A stretch of DNA of 64,000 bases from Azolla caroliniana (taxonomy: Eukaryota; Polypodiophyta), in the NCBI GenBank assembly GCA_043228905.1, contig JBHGNT010000005.1:6944001-7008000 (forward strand), given 5' to 3'. Every line of letters starts with the position of its first letter. The first letter of the stretch is position 1. Under the pieces are notes generated by a model, which was not told the DNA's origin, ran no database searches, and saw nothing but the letters and a program-made list of their open reading frames with translations. Shown piece by piece: positions 20,706-30,785 of this stretch. Both the position numbers and the translations under genes were made by a program.

Positions 20706-23418
20706 TAGGAACAAGGTTTGGTGGGGGCGGACAAAGTCCTTTTGTTCGTCAGGTCGATCGATCGAAAGGAACGGGAAGCCATCGGGATTGAGCTCGAAGA
20801 CGATGATGGGGCGAATGGGCTTACGAAGGACTGGTCGGAGGTCGGAAGGGTGTGCCAGCGGATAGACAAAGAGCGAGCCGAGAAGGCTAAGAGGAAGGTA
20901 CGTGACGGTGTGCCATCACAGCGGGAGGAGGCCGGAAGAGAATGGTACATCGGTACCACGGGAGAGGGGGCGGGACGAGCCACCCTCTCGACTTGCGGAG
21001 ATAGAACGGCCAAGGACGAGGCCGAGATACTGATCGCAGAACCGGAACGTTGGGACCAGCGGTTTCAGGCGTGTCAGCCCGAGATCCCGGTCATTGGAGA
21101 AGCAAGCCCAAACGGGGCTTGCGCGATCAGTAAGAAGACAACCGCCGACCACGAAGAGTCGATGGCTACAGACAAGGGCGTAAAACGGACGGGTGATTCT
21201 TTGTGTCTTCCCACATTTGCTCCAGAGACAATGGCAGTCGGGCCCGAAAACCCACGTGAGTCCCAAGCGGAGGAAGGCGGCGGCGGAGGGCCAAGAATCA
21301 CCAGCGAGACGATACGGGGAAGGAGCGGACGAAAGCCCACGGACCCGATTCCAGAGAACTCGGCATTCGGGACCGTATGCCCATGTCAGACCGAGGAGAT
21401 GGATGGCGGTACCGAGGAGTCCTGGCACGATGCTAGTGAAGTCGGATGGGAAACGGCCTGCGAGGAGGCCGAGGACGAACACGGCACGAGAAGATCGGCA
21501 TTCCGAAACGGGTGGAGCGTAATCCGGTCGTGGATCGTTCGATCGGGGCCGGAGTCGGCATGAAAGTGTCTATACGGAAGGGGGTGCGGGACGAGCCGCC
21601 CTCTTTTACATGGGGAGAAAGACCGACCGGCCGAAGGTCGAGATTTGGAAAGGGTATGAAAGCCAGTCCTATGCGATTCCTTACACCGATCCGGAGACCT
21701 CGGCAGTTCGGCCAACGTGGCAACATGAGACCGAGGGAAAAGGTCGGTGGCGACAGGAGAACGGGACTCGGCAATCCGGAGAAGGACGAACGGACCCGGA
21801 CGAGAACCGGGCGGAGCGGACTCCTGGGTGACCATTCCGGGAGGGAGGAAGAGATCAGGCCTACGAAGAGGCCGAGGACACGGTACGTCGGTACCACGGG
21901 AGAGGGTGCGAAGTAAACCGCCCTCTCGGCATGCGGAAAAGGACGACCCGGGACAGGGTCAAGAAGGCGACGAACGCCTACGGAGGATCCTTCACACCGG
22001 TTCTAGAGACTTCGGCAGTCGGCAACGTGGTCGACGTAAGACCAAGATACTGACGGTGGCGGCGAGGTGACAAAGGCAATGGGCGTAAGGAAGTCCAGTC
22101 CTACGGGATCCCCACACTTAACTAGAGACTCTGGCAGTTCGGCCAACGTGGCAACATGAGACCGAGAGAGAAGGTTGGTGGTGGCGGGAAACGGGACCCG
22201 CCTACGCGGAAGACACGAGGAGAGTCCGGGAGGGACTCAAACAAAAGACACCCAAATTTCGGCAAGCATAGAAACGGAGTCCGGTCCTATGAGACCCTCA
22301 CACTGATCCGGAGACTTCGGCAGTTCGGCCAACGTGGCAACGTGAGACCGAGGGAGAAGGACGGTGGCGGCAGGGAACGGGAGCTGACGACACGAGGTAT
22401 CGGAAGGAGCCGATAGGGGTGAACACGGGGAGGTGTGTCAGGCCGGAAAGGCACACCTTGGACAGAACAAGAGTCTCGCGAGTGGCCATCACGGGCCAGA
22501 TCGAAGCGTGACTACGGGACGGTGTTCGGCGCGGGCGAGGCCGAACGAAGGAAGCGGAAGACGGCACAAGGGAGGTGCCGAGAACGAGTTGACAAGTGCC
22601 TAGTGGACTACACAGGGTTGGAGTCAGGATGGCAAGAGAGGCCGGAGGAGGATCCTCCACACTCGCTTCGTAGATCTCGGTAGCTTTGTCGAAGTAATGA
22701 AGACTGACATGGCAAGCTGGGGTGACAAGCTGGTGGGGGCAAGGGGACGACGGCAAGCAGAAGACTCAGGACCTGTTGCAGCAGCACGAAGACGGAAGGG
22801 CCAATCGGGCTACTACGGGGTGTTCCTCGGATGTAAAGGACACCGGTATGCGGGTGAACAGCGATGCACGATCTGGCCGGAAAGGGGCCGAAGAGGAGTG
22901 CAACACGGGCAGTGCCAAACAACAGACGAGGGTATGTGGCACACGGAGGTGCCGGAGCGGGAAGGCGAGCGCGGAGAAGGCCGGAAAGGGATCCTCCACA
23001 CCGTTCCGGAGACCACGGCGGATCGAGCCGACGCGACAATGTAAGACCGTGGAGAAGGAAGGTGGCGGCAGAAGGACGAAGGCGACGCGAAACACCATCG
23101 GGACATCACGATCCGACAACAGAGGCCAAGCGGGTTGCCACGGGCATTCCTCAAGCGGAGGACATCGGGCATACGGCGGGAAGCGGGGCGTTCATACGGC
23201 CGAACAAGGGCCAACGGAAGAACGCGTGCTACGGAGATCGCGGCAGAGGACCCGTCGACGGGTCGAACGAGCCTATGGGGAGGCGAGCGCGAAGGAAGAC
23301 TCGAAGCCGCCGGATCAAACCGACAGCGAGCCGAGATGCGGATCACGGGAGACCGGTTTCTCACCGGCCGAAATCTCTCACCCTTCAACCAGATTGGCAC
23401 ATACCAGTGGACGTGCAG
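20706..23418 (+). repeat. Element G internal region: no pol, degenerate repeat units
   Basis: About 2.7 kb of GC-rich, Arg/Gly/Glu-biased sequence. The first ~180 bp completes the gag (to GANGLTKDWSEVGRVCQRID). Beyond that no protease, RT, RNase H or integrase motif is visible in any frame. A recurring module appears: a GGATCC-or-similar plus TCACAC segment, then GAGACTTCGGCAGTTCGGCC, AACGTGGCAACATGAGACCG, and a run close to AGGGAGAAGGACGGTGGCGG. Good copies start near 21688, 22120 and 22297; decayed copies lie near 21350, 21990, 22655 and 23000. Open frames on both strands here are by-products of GC-rich composition. Confidence 0.7.
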
Positions 23419-23433
23419 TTAGGTGGGGGCGGA
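23419..23433 (+). promoter_or_regulatory. Element G polypurine tract
   Basis: TTAGGTGGGGGCGGA directly precedes the LTR start TGTCGTGAAG; the identical tract precedes the E 3' LTR. Confidence 0.8.
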
Positions 23434-23540
23434 TGTCGTGAAGAATTTCGGCCATAGGTGAAAACCGGGAAACATTGGCTACATCGGCGGGGTGCAGCGT
23501 GTGTACGCACCCATGTACATTTAGTGTGAATATCGAGGGC
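23434..23540 (+). mobile_element. Element G 3' LTR, first 107 bp only
   Basis: It starts TGTCGTGAAGAATTTCGG after the polypurine tract and matches the first 107 bases of the other G LTRs up to GAATATCGAGGGC. It then switches abruptly into a copy of the D protease region. The rest of this LTR is absent. Confidence 0.85.
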
Positions 23541-23966
23541 ATACAAAAGGTTCTAGAGATAGAGAAAACAACGAACCTACAAAAGGTTCTAGAGGAGCGA
23601 GTTCTCGACAGTCACATAGAACTCACGCTTAGGAAAGTGCTCGGCATAGCAAGAAGGGAGTTCCACGACAATATCGTGGACCTTGTGAAGAGGAAGCGTC
23701 TCACAACAGAACCAGAGCCCGAGGAGCCAGTGGAGGTAAGGTCGGCACTCCTCGATGAGATAGCCGCGGAAGACGAGCTCGTGGAGAGCCACTACGCCAA
23801 ACCGCACTGGGCAAGAGCTACTACAAAAACCCCAGTTCGTATCGGGAGTGTCAAGGAACCAATGGTGGCGTTAATCGACCACAGATCAAAAATTAACCTG
23901 ATGTCCATGGACTTCTACAAAAAGGGGAATTGGCTGATCAATACCAAACATGGGTGGAAGATACGC
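23541..23966 (+). pseudogene. Second copy of the D protease region
   Basis: From AGAGATAGAG at 23555 this is a near-exact duplicate of 19035-19446: LQKVLEERVLDSHIELTLRK, then ALIDHRSKINLMSMDFYKK, ending at the same codon KHGWKIR. A few bases differ (EKPVEV/EEPVEV, RSE/RSK). The 14 bases before it (ATACAAAAGGTTCT) repeat a motif found internally at 23579 and 19059, which may mark the microhomology used at the join. Coding then passes again into a G-type LTR. Confidence 0.85.
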
Positions 23967-24601
23967 TGTCGTGAAGAATTTCGGCCATAGGCGAAAACCG
24001 GGAAACATTGGATACATCGGCGGGGTGTAGCGTGTGTACGCACCCATGTACATTTAGTGTGAATATCGAGGGCGCCTTTATGGCACCGAAGAGTAGTCAA
24101 GTCGGGACAGACGATCCCATGAAAGTCGTGATTTGTCCCACATTGTAACGCATCCCTCTCCTTGTTCTATAAAAGGGAGGGAACGCCCTTTGTAAAAGGG
24201 TTGCCCATTTTGCATTAGAGGGTATACCGGTAGGTTTAGGGTTAGGTTTCTTCTGCTTCTTCTTCTTCCCCTTCGTGTTCGTTTAGGGTTTGCTTCAGCT
24301 CATCTCCTGCGCAAGACCCCGCTCGGCGCGACGAGCCCGTGAGCTCCCCGACGGCGGCTTGGCAGCAGACGACTACTATAACCTACCTCAGTCCGGCTCG
24401 AAGCCGGGAGTGTATTCTTCTTATATATATATACATATATGTTTGCGTCTGTCTGTGTATATTGGCGTCTTGTTGGTGTCGGGTGCTCCCCTCCTTCCCT
24501 GCATTTCCTGTACATGAGGGCGTGTGTGTGCGTGTGTGTGCGTGTGTGTGTGTGCTTGTGTGTGTGTGTGTGTGTGCGCGTGCGTGAGTCGGTGTCAAGC
24601 A

Positions 24602-24644
<43 letters not shown>

Positions 24645-24777
24645 CTCGGCTGCTTCTGGTGCGTTTCAGGGGGGTGCCCCAGAAACGGTGAAGTGCGACT
24701 TCCTACGCTCCGTCACTCCCTAGTCCAAGACCCCCGTGGTCCCGCCTTTCTCCACGCACGCGCGTAACAACACGACA
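23967..24777 (+). mobile_element. Element G-type LTR at the right boundary with D
   Basis: 811 bp, starting TGTCGTGAAG (flank ACGC at 23963-23966) and ending CAACACGACA, followed by ACGT and the continuation of the D protease frame. It is very similar to 19447-20227. The length difference lies mostly in the (TG)n and (CT)n tracts at about 24520-24643. It serves as the outer 3' LTR of the G insertion, or as a solo LTR left after a duplication. Confidence 0.88.
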
Positions 24778-27700
24778 ACGTGTGGATACAAGAGCCACAG
24801 AAGAGTTACACAGGGCTTGCCCAAACGTCAGGGTGAGCGTCGGGGACGTCGACATAAACCAACACTTTTTTGTGCAAGAGACGTCCTCTCACCCGGTCAT
24901 CCTTGGGGAACCATACATCACGGCGGCTAGAATGGAAACGAAAGTGTTGGACAATGGTTCAACCTACGCAAGGGTAAAAAGTTCGGATGGCCGTCACTCC
25001 GTTCAATTTTTAACAGTTCGTAGGAACCACGAACGAAATTGGGACACCCTCGGAAATGATAACAAGCTGGATTTTTAAAAAGGTCTATCAAGGTGTGGGG
25101 CCGGGATAGTCCGGATAACCGGAAAGCTCCCCACACCTGTATAATAGGTAGGAAAGTTTTGTTCTCCGAAAACGGAGGATGTACCATAGTCAGCATCGCT
25201 AGCCGAGAAAGAAAACGGGCCGAGATATGCTTAAAGGCGTGCGGAGCCTTGAGCCGCGACGAAAGAATTAGGGAAGCCGTGGAGGCGGTCTCGTTCGATG
25301 ACACCCTAGGTGAAATCGGGAAGGTAGTTGAAGGAGGTCTAAGCGAAGATCGAGTCATACCGGTCAACTCAATCGACATGTATGAAGTCATTGCGGACTT
25401 CGAAAGAGGAAATACAAGACTATGGACCGGAAGGTGAAGCCCGTCGCAGCTCCCTTGACGGAGGGCAGCTGGGAACGAATAAAGGGGGTCGCTACCAACC
25501 CCTGCTTGCGGGATCCGACCGGCATAGGGCACCGTTTCACCGACAAAACGCTACGAGAGCTGAAGATCGGTGGGGGTGGCTTCCTACTGCCGACGGAAGA
25601 GGATCGGTTCAAAAGGATGCTCGAAAGGCACGGGAAGGCCTTCGCATTCTCACTAGGAGAAATCAGGTGCGTCGACCCGACCATCGTCGAGCCAATGGTA
25701 ATCTTTACGGTGTTGCACATACCATGGAGCCTCAAGTCAATCCAAGTACCGAGGGCTCACATGCCGATGCTGATGGAGCTCCTTAAACAGAAAGTAGAGT
25801 TGGGCATCCTCGAACCGTCGAGTGCCCCCTATTCTAACCGGTGGTTTACGGTACCGAAGAAGAACGGTACGATGCGGTTCATCCAGGACTTACAACCGGT
25901 CAACAAAGTGACCATCCGCAATACGGGAGTCGGACCGTCGATCGATGAGTTCACGGAAGCCTTCGCTGGAAGGTCCATATACTCGATCGGAGACCTTTAC
26001 TCAGGATACGACCAATTCTAGTTGGCCGTGCAAAGCAAGGACATCACGACAATGCAAACCCCTCTCGGTCTAGTTCGGATGTGCACCTTACCACAAGGAG
26101 GAACCAACTCGGTTGCACACATGGTGAATGCTATAAACAGAGTTCTGAGGTACTACATTCCGGACATCACCATGCCTTTCCTGGACGACATCCCTATCAA
26201 GGGGTGTCCGGAGGACACCAAGGATGAGCCGATCGGCGCGGACGGGTGTGGAAGGTTTGTCACGGACCACATTGCCAACTGCGAAAAGATACTACAGAGG
26301 CTCGAAGGCGCGCGGCTTACCTTCTCGGGAAAGAAGTCGGCCTTCAGGCAACAAGAGATATTAGTGGTTGGCCACCTATGTGGGTCGTATGGCCGGAAGC
26401 CATCGCCGACCAAGGTAGAGGCCATTTCGGCAATGAAGGAGGAGTGTGGATCCGTCACAGAGGTCCGGCGATTCTTAGGAGCATGTGCCTTCTACCACAT
26501 ATGGATCCCTCATTCGCATGGGCGAAGGAACATACGAAGGCATCTCGGAAGCTAAAGTGAGTGCTTGTCGTGGCACCGGCTTTGCGCAAAGCGGAATACG
26601 CACTGAGTACTCCGGTCTATATCACAGTGGACACCAGCCCAACCGGGATCGGATGGGTCGTGAACCAAGAGGACGAAGACGGCACGCGCTTCCCTATCCA
26701 GTTCGGTGCAAAGGTACTAAGTGAACGACAGCGAGGATACGCCCAAGTCAAGCACGAACTGTGGGGTATCGTTTCAGCGGTTAAGGTCGACAAAGACTAC
26801 TTAATCGAGGCGGAAGTAATTATAGAAACGGACTGCCTACCGATTCTCGGTATGGTCTCCGAATGCGTGACTCCCGAACTGCCCATGCTCAGGTGGATTG
26901 CGTACATCAAGTCCCTGAACCCGGAGATACGACACATCTCGGGTAAACACAACGCCATGGCCGACATGCTTTCCAGGGAAAGATTCGAGGACGAGGACGG
27001 CATGGTATCGGAGAATGAAGAAGTTGGCGCAGACTTCTTCAAATCATCAAGGATGAGGATAAAAGAACAAAGCGCCCTGCCCGTGAATGAGTTCGACAAG
27101 ATGGCTACGACGGGGAGTGGCTCCTAATCGGGAGATTTCTGAAGACAATGACGACGGACGCCACGATGACTAAGGAGGAGGCTGGACAGCTCCAGAAGAG
27201 GGCATACCGATATTTCCTACGGAATGGGAAAATCTGGAGGGTCCCAAAAAGTCGAAACTACACGCCGCTCCGGGTAGTAACGCGGGCGGATGACCAACAG
27301 AAGCTAATGTCGGAGTTCCACGAGAGCCCTTGGTCTGGACACCGGGGTACGTGGGCTACATTCGAGAAGTTAAAGGAAAAATATTGGTGGCCAGGCTTGT
27401 ACAAGAGCATGCACGACTTCGTGTCTACGTGTGAAAGCTGCCAGATGCACTCGGTGGTTCGGCACCGCGACGAACTACACCCGACTTATCCTCCGACTGT
27501 GCACTTCAAGTGGATGGTCGACTTAGTCACGATGCCGATGGGCGAAGGGCAGAAGCGATACCTAGTGCTGGCTAGAGAGGACCTTACCAACCAGGTAGAG
27601 GGATGGACACATATGAACAAGACCACCGCGGCAGTATGTCAGTTTCTGATCGAGGATGTTGTATGTCGATACGGGTGCGTGGGAAAAATCGTCGCTGACC

Positions 27701-27824
27701 GAGGAGAGCCGAGGAACTGTTCGATCGGTTAGGCCTAAAACTGTCCCTCACAAAGTCATACAACCCGGAGACAAATGGGAAGATTGAACGGGGCCACAGT
27801 CCGATCGTAAAGGCCATTGTACGC
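24778..27824 (+). pseudogene. Gypsy D protease end, RT, RNase H and integrase start, degenerate
   Basis: Protease continues TRATEELHRACPNVRV...GEPYITAARMETKVLDNGS and ends NKLDF-TAA at 25078. The next frame (-1) opens at the same GATTTTTA, with KVWGRDSPD. RT: LRELKIGGGGFLLP, FTVPKKNGTMRFIQDLQPVN, IYSIGDLYSGYDQF then TAG (CAG to TAG) at 26020, TLPQGGTNSVAHMVNAINRV, catalytic PFLDDIPIKG. About 60 bp is deleted near 26520. RNase H: TVDTSPTGIGWVVNQEDEDG, KHELWGIVSAVK. Integrase: HRGTWATFEKLKEKYWWPGL, CESCQMHS, KWMVDLVTMP, KIVADRGE, then a small deletion, NGKIERGHSPIVKAI. It stops at element E, inserted at ACGC (27821-27824), and resumes at 35911. Confidence 0.88.
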
Positions 27825-28614
27825 TGTCGCAAAGAAAACCGTCCATAGGCGGAATCGGCGCACCTAGGCGTGGGAACCGGTTCTTCACGCGCGCAAGCTC
27901 CAAGTTGTACATAAAAGCGAATTAGGAGGATAATCGGCAGGAACGGGCCCTAACACAAGTGGAGACAAACACCGCGCGAACAGTCTTTCGGTCGCGCGCG
28001 CGAGTTAAGGAACTGTACGAGTCGGCGGCGTAACTACGCGGATGCGTGAAGAACGGAGCGGATCCCTGTCCAAAAGGGACAGGGAATAAAGCTGACAGGA
28101 CGGCCTGCTCGTCGGCCTATATAAGGAGCAGGAAAGAGCTGTTGCAGAGATCTCTCGCAGAGAGGACGAAGTGCTGTCGGACCGTTTCTGGACGCTTCTC
28201 TCTCTGTTTCCTTCCTTCTTGAGCCCATAGCTTTCTGTGCAGGGTTCCGGGGAGGCTCGCGCTGTTTCGAGGAACGCCCGAGTGCTTCCGGCAGCACCTC
28301 CGACCTGCTACCCCGTTTGTGCGTCGACGCGAACAGGCATCGGCATCTGTTCGCCGGCCTGTTCGGTTGTAACCAACCTGTGCCCCGTCGAGGGTTGTAG
28401 TCGTGTTAGCAATTTTGATAATATACATATTTAGTCGTTCGCGTCTGTCTGTGTCGGTGTCTGTTCGCGTTCTCCGTGCTGAAGGGCCGTGTCCCTGTGT
28501 ATCCCCGGTCCTGCGTAGTCGGTTCTCTCTCTTCCTCCTCCCTCGCTTGCTCTTTGGTTCGAGACCCCCGCGGTCCCGCCTCATCTCCACACGCACTTGC
28601 GAAATATCTCGACA
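27825..28614 (+). mobile_element. Gypsy E 5' LTR
   Basis: Starts TGTCGCAAAG and ends ATCTCGACA. A TATA box GGCCTATATAAGGAG at about 28115-28129 is the likely promoter; transcription would start about 30 bp downstream. The last ~60 bp (GAGACCCCCGCGGTCCCGCC) is conserved across the LTRs of D, G, H and F. Confidence 0.94.
28115..28129 (+). promoter_or_regulatory. Gypsy E LTR TATA box
   Basis: CTATATAAGG in the middle of the LTR is the expected RNA polymerase II promoter element at the U3/R side. The same motif recurs in the 3' LTR near 34626-34640. Confidence 0.65.
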
Positions 28615-28616
28615 TC

Positions 28617-28634
28617 TTTGGTGAACCCGACGTG
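28617..28634 (+). promoter_or_regulatory. Gypsy E primer-binding site
   Basis: TTTGGTGAACCCGACGTG, 2 bp after the LTR. If the primer is a tRNA, the complementary part would start at TGG (28619). The primer tRNA is not identified. Confidence 0.65.
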
Positions 28635-28658
28635 AAAGAGGCGGCAGAAGAGCAGAAG

Positions 28659-29873
28659 ATGAGGGGGTCGGATCTCGCAGAGGCCATGGCTTCGGCCGTG
28701 GATCGGATTGTAAACGCGCGCGAGATCACCGGTGCCCTCGACAGAGCTATTGAGGCGGTCGTCGGCACGATCGGCCGGTTCGATGGGAAGGATGCCACGA
28801 AGTATTTGGCGTCCTACGGTGCAGAGATGCTGATGCGGGACATTCCGGAAGAAAGGCGTCTTGCCGGATTTCCCCGAGTAGCGATGCCGAGCATCCATGC
28901 GGAGGTGCTCGAGGTGCGGACGGAGAGCCGTACCTGGGAGGAGTTCGAAGGTCGGCTCCTAGAGAAATACGGGCTGGACGACGCGCTCCGGCTTTCGAAG
29001 CGAAGGTTCATGGAATGGGTGGAGTCCCCGGGGAAGGGAAGAAACGCGTCGGCGCTCCTCCGGGAGTTCGAGGAAAACTTTGCGCGCCTTTCGGCGCTCG
29101 ACCGAACCATCCTGGACACGAGCCGGGTCTTGCTGTTTGTCAAGTCGGTCGACGAGCGGGATCGGGAGCAAGTGGGCCTCTTGCTGGAAACCGAAGACGG
29201 GCTCACTACCGACTGGGCGGCTGTCAGGAAGGTCTGTGGCCGTTTCGACAAACGGCGAGAATGCTCGGATAACGGGGCGACCGGGTCGGGCTCGGTCGCA
29301 GCGAGGAAGCTCGAACCAGCGCCACAGGTGCGCAAGGAAGAGACCCGGGGGTGGTTGGAAACCGGTTCGGCTTCGACCGGCGTAGTCAGAGGCTCAACCG
29401 GAGGAGCGGCACTGGAGGAATTGACGAAGGCGATAAAGGACCTCCAAATCGCGCAGGCCCGAAGGGAAGGAGGCGAACCGGCTCGTGACCGACGGCCGGC
29501 GGCAGGAAACAGGTGCATGTGGTGCGATGAAGTCGGCCACATTCGGAAGGACTGCGGCGACTTCGCGGAGGCGCTGAGGGACAGGGTGGTGTACCTGTGG
29601 GAAGGACGGGTGCATGCCAGCGACACCCGAAGGGCCCTGAGCCGAAATGACGGAAAAGGTGGTATGAAAGGGTTGATGGAAGAGGCGGCGGCCCGACACG
29701 CGGAAACCGTCCACTACTCGGCGTCGGCCGGCATTCGAGTCGGGGGCGGCGAGGCCCGAAGGGAAAGCAAAGCCGGATTCTGGCCGACGATGCTGGAAGG
29801 CCTTGCCGGTGCAAGGCTTAAAGGGGAGGAATCGGACCGTGCGGAGAAATGGGTACGGGAGATGACCGGGTGA
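28659..29873 (+). CDS. gag: Gypsy E Gag (capsid and nucleocapsid)
   Basis: 404 residues from MRGSDLAEAMASAVDR. This start is chosen because the homologous Met begins gag in D and F. The frame is also open upstream into the LTR. The capsid-like part spans about 20-190 (GRFDGKDATKYLASYGAEML, WEEFEGRLLEKYGLDDALRL, LLREFEENFARLSALDR). One canonical CCHC zinc knuckle, CMWCDEVGHIRKDC, is at residues 286-299. Conserved blocks follow it: ALRDRVVYLWEGRVHASDTR and RHAETVHYSASAGIRVG. It ends at TGA 29871-29873. The downstream protease region is in the same frame, and D has TGG at this codon, so the TGA is either a readthrough site or a recent nonsense change. Confidence 0.88.
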   Translation: MRGSDLAEAMASAVDRIVNAREITGALDRAIEAVVGTIGRFDGKDATKYLASYGAEMLMRDIPEERRLAGFPRVAMPSIHAEVLEVRTESRTWEEFEGRLLEKYGLDDALRLSKRRFMEWVESPGKGRNASALLREFEENFARLSALDRTILDTSRVLLFVKSVDERDREQVGLLLETEDGLTTDWAAVRKVCGRFDKRRECSDNGATGSGSVAARKLEPAPQVRKEETRGWLETGSASTGVVRGSTGGAALEELTKAIKDLQIAQARREGGEPARDRRPAAGNRCMWCDEVGHIRKDCGDFAEALRDRVVYLWEGRVHASDTRRALSRNDGKGGMKGLMEEAAARHAETVHYSASAGIRVGGGEARRESKAGFWPTMLEGLAGARLKGEESDRAEKWVREMTG

Positions 29874-30785
29874 AGCGACCCGGTCGAGGAAAGGACGGGC
29901 TTCGTGGAAGCCGCTTGCCAGAACTACGAGGCTCTGGTAGAAGAGAAGCGGGTGGGGAGACCCGGGACGACCGGGCCCTCACAACGATACGAGACCCGGT
30001 CCGGGCCACGACGGGACGAAGCCGGCGGGGCCGGTACGCAAGATAAACCCCAGAAGGGCGGGTACCGTCTGGGGACGGAGATAGAAAGGACCACGGACTT
30101 ACGAAAGGTCCTGGAGGAACGGATCCTCTACATCAAGGTGGAGCTGTCGTTACGAGAGGTGCTGGGAATCGCCAAGAAGGAGTTCCACGACTCCATCGTG
30201 GACTTGGTGAAACGGAAGAGGCTGTCGACGGAGACAGAACCGGAAAGACCGGTGGAAGTGCGGACGACGCACCTAGACGACATGGCGCTGGGAGACGAGT
30301 GGGCGGAAAGCCACTATTCGAGACCACACTGGGCCCGAGCGACCACGGAAACCCCGGTGAAGATCGGCGATGTCCAGGAACAGGTGATAGCTTTGGTGGA
30401 CCACGGATCGGAGATCAATTTGATGTCCATGGACTTCTATAAGAAGGGCAAATGGCCGATCAACACCAAGCACGGGTGGAAAATAAGGGCAGCGACGCGC
30501 GCCACCGAGGAACTGCACGGGGCCTGTCCGAATGTGCGAGTCAAGATCGGCGACGTCGAGATTGACCAGCACTTCTTCGTGCAGGAGACGTCTTCGCATC
30601 CGGTCATTCTGGGAGAGCCGTACATCACGGCGGCGCGAATGGAGACCAAAGTACTGGACAATGGTTCGGCCTACGCAAGGGTCAAAAGCCAAGACGGGCG
30701 CCATTCGGTCCAATTTCTGACGGTACGGCCGAACCACGAACGTAACCGCGATTCCCTCGGTTCCGAAAACCGAGAGGATTTTTAG
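29874..30785 (+). CDS. Gypsy E protease domain (in frame after a TGA)
   Basis: Continues the gag frame directly after TGA with SDPVEERTGFVEAACQNYEA. A first internal Met is at 29904. A charged linker precedes LRKVLEERILYIKVELSLRE. Aspartic protease: ALVDHGSEINLMSMDFYKK, with the catalytic Asp codon at 30399-30401. The usual DSGA/DTGA reads DHGS, which keeps Asp and Gly. Later blocks are CPNVRVKIGDVEIDQHFFVQ, ETSSHPVILGEPYITAARME and LDNGSAYARVKSQDGRHSVQ. It ends EDF-TAG at 30783-30785, overlapping the start of the pol frame. Confidence 0.85.
   Translation, partial: SDPVEERTGFVEAACQNYEALVEEKRVGRPGTTGPSQRYETRSGPRRDEAGGAGTQDKPQKGGYRLGTEIERTTDLRKVLEERILYIKVELSLREVLGIAKKEFHDSIVDLVKRKRLSTETEPERPVEVRTTHLDDMALGDEWAESHYSRPHWARATTETPVKIGDVQEQVIALVDHGSEINLMSMDFYKKGKWPINTKHGWKIRAATRATEELHGACPNVRVKIGDVEIDQHFFVQETSSHPVILGEPYITAARMETKVLDNGSAYARVKSQDGRHSVQFLTVRPNHERNRDSLGSENREDF

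Noticed and set aside
20916-21482. Long minus-strand open frame (188 codons) and others within element G
   Set aside because: Antisense to a GC-rich repeat region; several frames on both strands are open at once and none shows a domain, so composition explains them.
28476-28658. Upstream extension of E Gag into the LTR
   Set aside because: The frame is open across LTR and primer site, but the homologous Met at 28659 starts gag in D and F, and the extension would include non-coding LTR sequence.
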